Assembly: GCA_004347695.1 (NCBI GenBank)
Contig: SLTK01000007.1
Coordinates: 908,823-972,822 of the forward strand
Length of the DNA: 64,000 bases
Direction: 5' to 3'
Origin: Chloroflexota bacterium
GTDB lineage: Bacteria; Chloroflexota; Anaerolineae; Anaerolineales; Anaerolineaceae
How positions within the stretch are numbered: the first letter of the stretch is position 1; each line of letters starts with the position of its first letter. Shown here piece by piece: positions 1 to 7,792 of this stretch. The notes under the pieces were generated by a model, which was not told the DNA's origin, did not search any database, and saw only the letters and a list, made by a program, of their open reading frames with translations. A program made the translations under genes and the position numbers.

Positions 1-1
1 T

Positions 2-715
2 CGGCAAAAGTTTGCCATATTCCACAAAGGCCCAATCGACCTGGTCACCGAGATGGACCGGCGGTCAGAGGACTTGCTGCTGGAACGCATTCGCACTACT
101 TTTCCCGATCATGCCATTTTCTCGGAAGAAAGCGGCCGCTTGAATGGGAATCACGCCTCCCAATGGTTCGTCGACCCGCTGGATGGGACCGTCAACTATG
201 CCCACGGCATCCCCATTTTTTCGGTATCGCTGGCCTACGCTTTTGAAGGGGAATTAAGGTTTGGAGTAGTTTACGATCCCATTCACGACGAGACGTATGC
301 GGCCGAGGTTGGGAGAGGTGCAACACTTAACGGAGTAGCCATTCATCCCACACAGGTCGATCGTATGGTCGATGGGCTGCTGGTAACCGGCTTCCCTTAC
401 ACCCTGGGTCACCCGGATAAGCCCGACAATCTGGATATTTTCCCGCGAATGGCCAGGCGTGCCCAGGGCATCCGCCGCCTGGGTTCGGCCGCTCTCGATC
501 TATGCTATGTGGCTGAGGGCCGGCTGGACGGGTATTGGGAAGTAGAGCTTCAGCCCTACGACCTGGCTGCCGGGGTGTTGATCGCCCGTGAAGCGGGCAG
601 CGCCGCTACCCGTCTGGATGGCGACACAGAAGTGCTCACCCCGCCGTGCACCATCGTCGCCGCCAACCCCAGGCTGCACGCGCTTATGCTGGAAGTCATT
701 CAAGGCAATTCGTAG
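2..715 (+). CDS. Inositol monophosphatase family protein (5' end cut by window)
   Basis: The reading frame is open from the first bases of the window, so the true start lies upstream. The visible 237 codons carry the family signature in order: a KGPIDLVTEMD stretch at the very start, the EESG metal-ligand motif, the WFVDPLDGTVNYAHG motif A, and YDLAAGVLIAREAG as motif B near the C-terminus. These residues bind the two or three Mg2+ ions that drive phosphate ester hydrolysis. Members hydrolyse inositol phosphates, fructose-1,6-bisphosphate, histidinol phosphate or PAP, and sequence alone does not settle the substrate here. The next gene lies more than 330 bp away behind repeats, so it probably ends its transcription unit. 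Confidence 0.9.
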   Translation, partial: RQKFAIFHKGPIDLVTEMDRRSEDLLLERIRTTFPDHAIFSEESGRLNGNHASQWFVDPLDGTVNYAHGIPIFSVSLAYAFEGELRFGVVYDPIHDETYAAEVGRGATLNGVAIHPTQVDRMVDGLLVTGFPYTLGHPDKPDNLDIFPRMARRAQGIRRLGSAALDLCYVAEGRLDGYWEVELQPYDLAAGVLIAREAGSAATRLDGDTEVLTPPCTIVAANPRLHALMLEVIQGNS

Positions 716-788
716 GAATCGACGCCCCCGTCGATCTGTGTTTCTGCCTGTAAGGATCGACTCCCCCATCAACCTGGTTTCTGCTCGT
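712..788. repeat. Degenerate tandem repeat, two units of about 38 bp
   Basis: Two adjacent units share the order GTAGGAATCGAC / GTAAGGATCGAC, then CCCCC, then ATC and GTTTCTGC. The first unit overlaps the stop codon of the phosphatase gene. A third GTAG follows immediately at the edge of the 119-bp element. No function is visible. Confidence 0.5.
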
Positions 789-790
789 AG

Positions 791-909
791 GGGGCTGTCC
801 CAAAAGCGGGCGGGCGTGGAAACCCGCCCCTACCCGTAGGGGATGGGTTCCACCCCATCCCGCATTTGTGGTGGAATAAATGACAAATTTATTCTTTTGA
901 GACAGCTCC
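791..909 (+). repeat. 119-bp MITE-like palindromic repeat, copy 1
   Basis: This is one of three copies of the same length (the others are 23901-24019, inverted, and 46108-46226). Each is bounded by a 16-bp imperfect terminal inverted repeat, GGGGCTGTCCCAAAAG against CTTTTGAGACAGCCCC, with one substitution (CTCC) at the right end of this copy. Inside are two further palindromes, a GGGCGGG...CCCGCCC arm and a GGGATGG...CCATCCC arm. No transposase is encoded and no clear target duplication flanks it. The structure fits a non-autonomous element of miniature inverted-repeat type. Confidence 0.75.
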
Positions 910-1017
910 TTTGATCGCGCGGGTCTCCAGATCGCAGTGGGCTTTGTGAGTGCAGGCAGGCATGGCTTCGACAGGCTCAGCAAACGGGTGAGAAACCGGT
1001 ACAATCAAGGGTGACAC

Positions 1018-1044
1018 ATGACACCTGGCACTTTCGTGTACAAT
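1018..1044 (+). promoter_or_regulatory. Likely promoter of the ccrM-like gene, near-leaderless
   Basis: A TACAAT hexamer at 1039-1044 ends 7 nt before the ATG at 1052, so transcription would begin at or next to the start codon. ATGACA at 1018-1023 is a possible -35 element with a short 15-nt spacer. There is no Shine-Dalgarno sequence before the ATG. Confidence 0.5.
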
Positions 1045-1051
1045 TAGCCGT

Positions 1052-2158
1052 ATGGAATCAGCGGCGCTCCCCCTTGACCAGGTCCTTGTAGGAGATAGTC
1101 TCCAGGTCATGGAGCAGCTTCCACCTGAATCCATCGACCTGATCTTCGCCGACCCACCCTACAATCTACAATTACGCCAGGACCTCTGGCGCCCCAATCT
1201 GACAAGGGTGGAAGGCGTCAGCGACGCCTGGGACCAGTTCCCGGGTTTCGCTGAATATGACGCCTTCACCACAACCTGGCTGACTGCTTGCCGCCGGGTG
1301 CTCAAACCCACTGGCACACTGTGGGTAATCGGCACCTACCACAACATTTACCGCGTCGGTTACATCCTGCAAAACCTGGATTATTGGATCCTCAACAACG
1401 TCGTCTGGGTCAAAACCAATCCGATGCCCAATTTCCACGGAGTGCGCTTCACCAACGCGCACGAATCTCTGATCTGGGCGCAAAAAGAACGCGGGCAGCG
1501 TTATACCTTTAACCACCAGGCTATGAAAGCGCTCAACGACGGTTTGCAAATGCGTTCCGACTGGCATCTTCCTCTTTGCAGCGGCCGCGAACGCATCCGA
1601 ACAAACGGAATCAAAGCCCATTCCACCCAAAAACCGTTGGCCCTGCTCTACCGCATCCTGCTCGCCAGCAGCAATCCGGGTGATGTTGTCCTCGATCCGT
1701 TCTTTGGCACCGGCACAACCGGTGAGGCCGCCCGGCGGCTTGGGCGTCGCTGGATCGGTATCGAACGCGATCCACAATACGCCGAACTGGCCCGCCAGCG
1801 AATTGCGGCAGTAGGCGCGCCGCCGTCTGCTGAAGCGCTGCAAACGCATAATCCGCGCCGCGAGCCGCGCCTGCCGTTTGGGATGCTGCTCGAAAATGGA
1901 TTGCTGTCCCCTGGCCAGCAGCTTTATTTCGGCCGCGAATCAACCATCAGTGCCGTGGTTCAAGCTGATGGTCAGCTCGAGTACGATCAACAGCGCGGCT
2001 CGATCCATCAAATTGCGCGATTGTTACAGCCAGGGCCTTGTAACGGCTGGACGCTTTGGTACTATCACGATTCCCACTCCGAGCAGCGTCAGCCGATCGA
2101 TCACCTGCGCAAACAGTTGCAGGAAACCTTTAATTCACCTTTGGAGGATGAAGCATGA
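1052..2158 (+). CDS. ccrM: CcrM/HinfI-like adenine-N6 DNA methyltransferase
   Basis: A 368-residue beta-class amino-methyltransferase. The catalytic DPPY motif (FADPPYNLQL) lies near residue 35 and the SAM-binding DPFFGTGTTGEAARRLGRRW motif near residue 215, the order typical of this class. The blocks PMPNFHGVRF, ANAHESLIWA and QMRSDWHLPLC closely resemble Caulobacter CcrM, and the C-terminal part (FGMLLENGLLSPGQ, NGWTLWYY) matches the extra C-terminal domain of CcrM and M.HinfI. The likely target is GANTC, by family knowledge. No restriction enzyme is adjacent, so it appears to be an orphan methylase. Its stop codon overlaps the next start by 4 bp (ATGA), pointing to coupled translation with the peptidase gene. 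The symbol reflects similarity only; a cell-cycle role is not shown. Confidence 0.88.
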   Translation: MESAALPLDQVLVGDSLQVMEQLPPESIDLIFADPPYNLQLRQDLWRPNLTRVEGVSDAWDQFPGFAEYDAFTTTWLTACRRVLKPTGTLWVIGTYHNIYRVGYILQNLDYWILNNVVWVKTNPMPNFHGVRFTNAHESLIWAQKERGQRYTFNHQAMKALNDGLQMRSDWHLPLCSGRERIRTNGIKAHSTQKPLALLYRILLASSNPGDVVLDPFFGTGTTGEAARRLGRRWIGIERDPQYAELARQRIAAVGAPPSAEALQTHNPRREPRLPFGMLLENGLLSPGQQLYFGRESTISAVVQADGQLEYDQQRGSIHQIARLLQPGPCNGWTLWYYHDSHSEQRQPIDHLRKQLQETFNSPLEDEA

Positions 2159-3945
2159 GCCTGCAAGTCAAAACATACCGGCAGGAACGCTGGAGTCTGG
2201 CGGATTTATTCTCTGCGCCAAACAGCCCCGAACTCGAAACGGCCTTCAAAAAGCTGGATGAAGCCGTAGCTGATTTCGAGACCTTTCGCCCGCGATTGAC
2301 CCCTGATATTGCGGAGGCTGCATTCATGGGCATCGTGCACAAGCTGGAAGCAATTCAGGATCTTGGCAATCGCCTCTACGGATTCGCCGGCCTGCTTTAC
2401 ACCGAAGATACCCAGAATCAGGTCGCCCAGACACTGACCGCGCGAGTCGAGCAATTTGTGGCCGAACTGAACAACCGCACCCTCTTCTTTACCTTGTGGT
2501 GGCGCGACCTGGACGATGTCAACGCTGCCCGCTTGACCGCTGCCTCCGGCAGCTTGCAATACTGGCTGGAAGCTCTGCGTACCTTTAAACCGCACACCCT
2601 CACCGAACCCGAAGAAAAAATTATCAATATCAAGAATGTCACCGGGATTGGCGCGATAAATTTACTTTACAGCTCCATAACCAACCGCTACACCTTCAAG
2701 CTCACCGTCAATGGCGAAGAGAAGGAGTTGACCCGCGGTGAGTTGATGGTATATGTGCGTCAGGCCGATCCCGACCTGCGCGCAAAAGCCTATCAGGAGC
2801 TTTACCGGGTGTACGGCAATGATGGGCCGATCCTGGGGCAAATCTATCAAACCCTGGTGCGCGACTGGCGCAACGAGCAGATCGGTCTGCGCAAATACAC
2901 CAGCCCGATTTCAGCGCGCAATCTGATCAACGACCTGCCCGATACGGTCGTTGACACACTGTTGGCTGTAGCCAGGAAAAATGTTGGGTTATTCCAGCGT
3001 TTCTTCCGCCTCAAGGCTAGATGGCTGAGCGTGGATCGGTTGCGGCGTTATGACATATACGCCCCGGTGGTGAAGTCGGACAAAAAATATAACTACGACA
3101 AAGCCGCCCAGATCGTGCTCGACTCATTCAATGACTTTGATCCACAATTTGCCGCACTGGCCCAACGCGTCTTCGATAATCGCCACCTGGACAGCGAAGT
3201 TCGTAAGGGCAAACGCGGCGGCGCATTCTGCTGGAGCACCACTCCAGGCCTGACTCCCTGGGTGATGTTGAATTATCAGGGTCGGGCAGATGATGTTGCC
3301 ACCATGGCCCACGAGCTGGGCCATGCAATTCACTCCATGCTGGCCTCCAGCCACAGCGTTTTGGACTTCCAGTCCAACCTGCCGCTGGCGGAGACGGCCT
3401 CCACTTTTGGCGAGATGATGCTGGTCGATAAATTGCTTAAGACCGAAGGCGACGAATCGGTGCGCCGCGACTTGATCTTCCGCCAGGTTGACGATGCCTA
3501 CGCCACCATTATGCGCCAGGTGTTCTTTGCGCTGTTTGAACGGGAAGCGCACGAGCTGATCGATAAGGGTGCCTCGGTGGATGAATTGGCCGAAGCCTAT
3601 ATGAAAAACCTGAAGAGTCAGTTTGGCGACGCAGTCGAAGTCAGTGACGAATTCCGCTGGGAATGGGTTTCCATCCCGCATATCTACGAAGTTCCGTTTT
3701 ATGTGTATGCCTACGCCTTTGGACAGTTGTTGGTGTTTGCGCTTTACAAGCAGTTCAAAGCTGAAGGCGAAGCCTTCAAGCCGCGCTACGTCAAAATCCT
3801 GTCCACCGGCGGGTCGATGGCTCCCGTTAAGCTGCTGGCCGAGGCCGGCATCGACGTCAACCAGGCTTCCTTCTGGCAAGGCGGATTTGACGTCATCGCC
3901 GAACTGGTGGACCAACTCGAGAAACTGCCGGTCAAAACGTCATAA
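2155..3945 (+). CDS. pepF: M3 family oligoendopeptidase (PepF type)
   Basis: A 596-residue cytosolic zinc metallopeptidase that would cleave short peptides. The HExGH zinc site appears as MAHELGHAIHSM near residue 385, and the third ligand is the downstream glutamate in PLAETASTFGEMM, as in thimet/PepF enzymes. The N-terminal half is helical with the oligoendopeptidase pattern (TEDTQNQVAQ, LTEPEEKI), and the length is right for clade-3 M3 peptidases. No signal peptide is seen. The start overlaps the methylase stop as ATGA, and an A/G-rich ribosome site lies within the 3' end of that gene. The pairing with a DNA methylase is probably only transcriptional. Confidence 0.92.
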   Translation: MSLQVKTYRQERWSLADLFSAPNSPELETAFKKLDEAVADFETFRPRLTPDIAEAAFMGIVHKLEAIQDLGNRLYGFAGLLYTEDTQNQVAQTLTARVEQFVAELNNRTLFFTLWWRDLDDVNAARLTAASGSLQYWLEALRTFKPHTLTEPEEKIINIKNVTGIGAINLLYSSITNRYTFKLTVNGEEKELTRGELMVYVRQADPDLRAKAYQELYRVYGNDGPILGQIYQTLVRDWRNEQIGLRKYTSPISARNLINDLPDTVVDTLLAVARKNVGLFQRFFRLKARWLSVDRLRRYDIYAPVVKSDKKYNYDKAAQIVLDSFNDFDPQFAALAQRVFDNRHLDSEVRKGKRGGAFCWSTTPGLTPWVMLNYQGRADDVATMAHELGHAIHSMLASSHSVLDFQSNLPLAETASTFGEMMLVDKLLKTEGDESVRRDLIFRQVDDAYATIMRQVFFALFEREAHELIDKGASVDELAEAYMKNLKSQFGDAVEVSDEFRWEWVSIPHIYEVPFYVYAYAFGQLLVFALYKQFKAEGEAFKPRYVKILSTGGSMAPVKLLAEAGIDVNQASFWQGGFDVIAELVDQLEKLPVKTS

Positions 3946-3958
3946 ACGCCCGTTCATC

Positions 3959-3987
3959 GTAGGGGAGGGTTTCCACGCCCTCCCTAC
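3959..3987 (+). terminator. Hairpin after the ccrM-pepF operon
   Basis: GTAGGGGAGGG pairs with CCCTCCCTAC across a short loop, 14 bp after the peptidase stop codon. It has no clear T-run, so it may be a transcript-end hairpin or a short REP-like palindrome related to the inner arms of the 119-bp repeat. Confidence 0.4.
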
Positions 3988-4177
3988 AGGGATCAAATGC
4001 TTATTCGCTTTGACCCCCAACGCGGGACACCAGACAATCCGCGAGCGCGTTGTCCTGGGCCGGGCTGGGATGGAACCCGGCGCTACGCCAATATAATCTC
4101 ACATTAATCAGCCGGCTGTATAATTGCCGTCCTTCCTGGTCATCTCCCACGCTAGAAACGGAAGGATACCTGTCATC

Positions 4178-5026
4178 ATGACTGCACCACTACAAGATCA
4201 AACCATTCTGATTACCGGCGCCACCAGCGGCATCGGCCGCATTACCGCCCGGGAATTGGCCCGCAAAGGGGCGCAGGTGGTCATCGTCGGCCGCAACCCC
4301 GAAAAAACCCAATCGGTCACCAGCGAAATCCAACGTAACACCGGAAACCCGCGGGTGGCAATGCTCATCGGCGACCTCTCTGACCTGTCCGAGGTGCGCC
4401 GCATTGCAACTGAATTCCGCCAGCGGTTCGATCGGTTGAGCGTATTGATCAATAATGCCGGGGCAGTATTTTTTGCACACCGCACCAGCGCAGACGGGTT
4501 CGAGATGACCCTGGCGTTGAACCACCTCTCCCCATTCTTGCTCACCAACCTGCTGTTGGACCGGCTCGAAGCCAGCGCGCCGGCGCGGATCGTCACCGTC
4601 TCCTCAATGGCCCATTGGTCGGTCCGCATTAACCCGGACAACCTGAGCGGAAAACGTTTTTACTGGGGCTGGCGGGCTTATGCCCAATCCAAGCTGATGA
4701 ATATTCTTTTCACTCGCGAGTTGGCTCGCCGGGTGGGTAAAGGCGTGACTGCTAATTGTTTGCATCCGGGTTTCGTCGCCACCAATTTTGGCAAAAGCAA
4801 CGGCGGCATTTTTCGCCCATTGTGGAGTCTGTTTGAACTGGCGGCCATATCCCCCGAACAAGGGGCGCAAACGTCCATATATTTAGCCTCTGCGCCGGAA
4901 GTCGCCGCCGCGACCGGCCAATACTTCGTCAATTGCCATCCCCACCCATCTTCGCCAGAATCCTATGATGACGAAACCGCCCGTCGTTTGTGGGAAACCA
5001 GCCTTAAATTTACCGGTTTGGCGTAG
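4178..5026 (+). CDS. Short-chain dehydrogenase/reductase, retinol-dehydrogenase-like
   Basis: A 282-residue classical SDR with a Rossmann fold. The NAD(P)-binding motif TGATSGIGR is close to the N-terminus, followed by a VIVGRNPEK strand whose basic residues favour NADPH, the NNAG motif, the catalytic serine in TVSSMAHW and the YAQSK catalytic Tyr/Lys. LHPGFVATNFG follows in the usual place. The start at 4178 is chosen because GGAAGGA lies 11 nt upstream and the SDR fold begins right after it; an in-frame ATG at 4124 would add an unlikely tail. The substrate is unknown. It stands alone between intergenic spacers, with a TATAAT at about 4119. Confidence 0.88.
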   Translation: MTAPLQDQTILITGATSGIGRITARELARKGAQVVIVGRNPEKTQSVTSEIQRNTGNPRVAMLIGDLSDLSEVRRIATEFRQRFDRLSVLINNAGAVFFAHRTSADGFEMTLALNHLSPFLLTNLLLDRLEASAPARIVTVSSMAHWSVRINPDNLSGKRFYWGWRAYAQSKLMNILFTRELARRVGKGVTANCLHPGFVATNFGKSNGGIFRPLWSLFELAAISPEQGAQTSIYLASAPEVAAATGQYFVNCHPHPSSPESYDDETARRLWETSLKFTGLA

Positions 5027-5102
5027 TGCATCTTTTATAAGTTCGTTTATTTATATGATTTGCCTTTTCAAACACCAAATCTGCTCAGTGAGTTTGATCT
5101 TC

Positions 5103-5170
5103 GTAGGCCGGTTAGAGGGGCGATTCAATATATCTCATGGAAAATCACCATAGCAGCCCCGAAAACCGAC
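5103..5170 (+). repeat. GTAG-type hairpin repeat, copy 1
   Basis: Starts with GTAGGCCGGTTAGAGGGGC and ends with GCCCCGAAAACCGAC, so that CGGTT/AACCG and GGGGC/GCCCC pair around a central stretch of about 35 nt. Related copies are at 18035-18101 and 23676-23738. The layout is REP-like. The rest of the 5027-5331 spacer shows no gene. Confidence 0.6.
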
Positions 5171-5331
5171 TTTGTTGGATATCTTCTTCGTCGGATTTCA
5201 GGCTACAAGTGTAAATTTTAAACCAACCTAAGTCGCACGCCTTCAATCCGACCTACCAATACCCACCTCTACTATTCACTGCGCGTCAGACTATAATTAT
5301 GCTACATTCCTGCCTTAACCAGGAGCATAGC

Positions 5332-6612
5332 TTGAACAAATCTGCATACCGACCCCTTATATACCTCTGCCTGGCTGGCATGTTGCTGGCAGCCTGCCGC
5401 CCGCCTATTCCCACCCCGCTGCCGCTGACCGCTATCCCACTGCCAACTGCTGAAGATATTCCGCCTGCCGCGCTGGCCGCCCAGGCCGCGCTGGCACAAA
5501 AACTGGGACTTTCGCTCGAAAATGTCGCCATCCAAAACGTCGAACCTGCCCTCTGGTCCGATTCCTGCCTGGGTTTAGGCGCGGCAGACGAAAGCTGCGC
5601 GCAGGTGCTGACTTCGGGTTACCTGGTCACCCTCCTGGCTGAGGGCCAGATCTACGAGTACCGCACCGACCTGGATGGGAAGGTAGTGCGTGAGGTTGTC
5701 ATGGATGAAGCTGCACCAGCGGCAGTCGCAGCAGCTCAACAGGCGCTGGCAGACCTGTTGTCCATCGATCCGGCCTCCATCTCCGTTGTCAGCGCTGACT
5801 CGGTAGACTGGCCGGATGCCTGTTTGGGCGTCCCAACCCCGGGCGCCTGCGCCCAGGTTATTACCCCCGGTTACCGCATCATTCTAAGCGTCTCCGGCCA
5901 GAGTTACGAGTTTCACACCAACCAGGATGGTTCGCTGGTCCTGCCCGCTTACAGGGTCACAGATAAATCCGATCAACCGATTATCATCCTGACATCCACA
6001 GATAACCAGGGAGTTTGCGAACAAATCGTGGTCACCAGTACCGGGGTCGGCGCCGGTCCCTGTGACAGCACGCCGGAGGTAAAATCTTTCCCCGGGATGC
6101 AGCGATCGGTCGAACTTGGCATCTGGCAGGCGCGTTTCGCAGCATTTGAGGTCATTGGCAAAGATGGCAGCCTGAAATTTGACGGGCGCGGCACCCTGAC
6201 TGCCGAGTTGGAAGAGCAGCGCGGTTTGATCGCCTGGACACGGTTAACCGAGCTGGACGTTTCCGGGCTGCCCAACGATCCTCCTGCCGGACTTCTGATC
6301 GATTGGCGCCGTACCGGAGGAATAGCCGGGGTATGCAACCGCCTGATGATCTTCGAGAGTGGTTTTGCTTACGCGCGCAACTGCGATGACGTCGCTCTGG
6401 GACAAACGCTGCTGCCATTGGAGCAACTCAAGCTGTTGTATAATTGGCGCGATACCCTGGCCTCCTCGCTGGTCACTGCCAGTGATAATGTAACCGACGG
6501 ATTTAATTACGATTTACTTTTCAACGGCGCCGGCAGCCAGTCCCCTGACGATACAACCAAACAAGCCATGCTGGTGTTGGCAGCCCAACTTTACGCCCTT
6601 CTGGTCCAATAA
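5332..6612 (+). CDS. Lipoprotein with two copies of a Cys-containing domain
   Basis: A 426-residue exported protein of unknown function. The start is taken at the TTG at 5332, because AGGAG lies 6 nt upstream and a TATAAT sits just before that. The N-terminus is basic, then hydrophobic, and ends in the lipobox LLAAC, so it should be a membrane-anchored lipoprotein. Two repeats of about 75 residues follow. Each has a helix-like AAQxALAxxL opening, then W(S/P)D(S/A)CLG, a CAQV(L/I)T(S/P)GY block and a strand ending YE(Y/F)xT. The two cysteines in each repeat could pair outside the cytoplasm. The remaining C-terminal part (from about residue 215) has beta-rich character and further cysteines. 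No enzyme motif is visible. Confidence 0.8.
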   Translation: MNKSAYRPLIYLCLAGMLLAACRPPIPTPLPLTAIPLPTAEDIPPAALAAQAALAQKLGLSLENVAIQNVEPALWSDSCLGLGAADESCAQVLTSGYLVTLLAEGQIYEYRTDLDGKVVREVVMDEAAPAAVAAAQQALADLLSIDPASISVVSADSVDWPDACLGVPTPGACAQVITPGYRIILSVSGQSYEFHTNQDGSLVLPAYRVTDKSDQPIIILTSTDNQGVCEQIVVTSTGVGAGPCDSTPEVKSFPGMQRSVELGIWQARFAAFEVIGKDGSLKFDGRGTLTAELEEQRGLIAWTRLTELDVSGLPNDPPAGLLIDWRRTGGIAGVCNRLMIFESGFAYARNCDDVALGQTLLPLEQLKLLYNWRDTLASSLVTASDNVTDGFNYDLLFNGAGSQSPDDTTKQAMLVLAAQLYALLVQ

Positions 6613-6713
6613 TTCAGATCACAGGGAAATAAAGACGTCAATTACGCGCCCGCCAGGTGAAAAAACTTCTGGTTGCATTCAAAAAAACACAAATTGCCTT
6701 CCATGGAGACACT

Positions 6714-7727
6714 ATGAAATTTCTCATCACCGGCGGAGCCGGCTACATCGGCAGCACCATTGCATCCGCCATGGAGGATTGCGGGCACACCCCGGTCATC
6801 CTGGATAATTTATCAGTTGGAAAACGCGAGTTCACCCGCGGACGCAGTTTTTATCAGGCAGATATTGCCGACCAGGCTGCGTTGGAAACCATCTTCCGCG
6901 ACCATTCGGATATTTCCGCAGTTATCCACTGCGCCGCTTTGGCAGTCGTGCCGGAATCGGTCGAAAAACCATACCAGTATTACCGCGAGAATGTCGCCAA
7001 AAGCCTGGAATTGTTTCGCACCCTGAACCAGTTGGGATGCAAACGAGTGCTTTTCAGTTCTTCCGCCTCCATTTACGACATTGTCCCCGGTTTTATGGTG
7101 ACGGAAGACTCGCCGCTCAATCCTTCCAGCCCTTACGCCCGTACCAAGTTCATGATGGAAATGGTGCTGCGTGATTTTTGCGCCGCGTACGGTATGCGCG
7201 GTATTGCGCTGCGCTACTTCAACCCCATTGGCGCCGATCCAAAAATGCGCTCCGGTATTCACGTCGAACGACCGTCGCATGTACTCGGCAAACTGGTGGA
7301 TGTAGCCCTGGGAAATTTGCCATACTTTGAACTGACGGGTGTGGACTGGCCTACCCGCGATGGCAGCGGTATCCGCGATTATATCCACGTCTGGGATCTG
7401 GCCGCCGCCCACCTGGCTGCTGTGACGAATTTCGATGCGGTATTCGCGCGCGCCGGCAACCCCAGCGATAATTACCTGGTCATCAATCTGGGCACCGGCC
7501 GCGGCGTGACCGTGCGTGAAATCGTCGCAGCCTTCGAGAACGTTTTTGGCAAAAAAGTTCCGCTGCGCGAGATGCCCCCGCGCCCCGGCGATGTGGCTGG
7601 CGCCTTTGCCAATGCGGATACCGCCGGCCGGCTGCTGGGCTGGGAGGCGACCTCTTCCATTGAGCAGGGTATTGCCAGCGCCCTTAAATGGGGCGAGGTC
7701 CGTAAAAATATTCTCGGATACCAGTAA
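6714..7727 (+). CDS. galE: UDP-glucose 4-epimerase
   Basis: A 337-residue extended SDR that interconverts UDP-glucose and UDP-galactose. It begins with the GGAGYIGS NAD-binding motif, carries SSSASIYD as the catalytic serine region, YARTKFMME as the YxxxK pair, and LRYFNPIGAD and DGSGIRDYIHVWDL, all characteristic of GalE. The start at 6714 has GGAGA 5 nt upstream; an earlier in-frame codon at 6657 would place a lysine-rich tail before the Rossmann motif. It is a single gene followed by a strong bidirectional terminator, and would feed exopolysaccharide or glycan precursors. Confidence 0.95.
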   Translation: MKFLITGGAGYIGSTIASAMEDCGHTPVILDNLSVGKREFTRGRSFYQADIADQAALETIFRDHSDISAVIHCAALAVVPESVEKPYQYYRENVAKSLELFRTLNQLGCKRVLFSSSASIYDIVPGFMVTEDSPLNPSSPYARTKFMMEMVLRDFCAAYGMRGIALRYFNPIGADPKMRSGIHVERPSHVLGKLVDVALGNLPYFELTGVDWPTRDGSGIRDYIHVWDLAAAHLAAVTNFDAVFARAGNPSDNYLVINLGTGRGVTVREIVAAFENVFGKKVPLREMPPRPGDVAGAFANADTAGRLLGWEATSSIEQGIASALKWGEVRKNILGYQ

Positions 7728-7737
7728 TTCATCTTTC

Positions 7738-7778
7738 AGCATAAAACCGGACAGGCAATGTGCCTGTCTGGTTTTATT
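7738..7778. terminator. Bidirectional rho-independent terminator
   Basis: GGACAGGCA pairs with TGCCTGTC across a 3-nt loop, flanked on the left by ATAAAACC and on the right by GGTTTTAT. The A-run and T-run make it work for galE on the plus strand and for the convergent gene at 7793 on the minus strand. Confidence 0.85.
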
Positions 7779-7792
7779 AAGCTGCGCTTGAT

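Noticed and set aside
6922-6935. DnaA-box-like TTATCCACT
   Set aside because: It is a single site with a mismatch inside galE, without neighbours.
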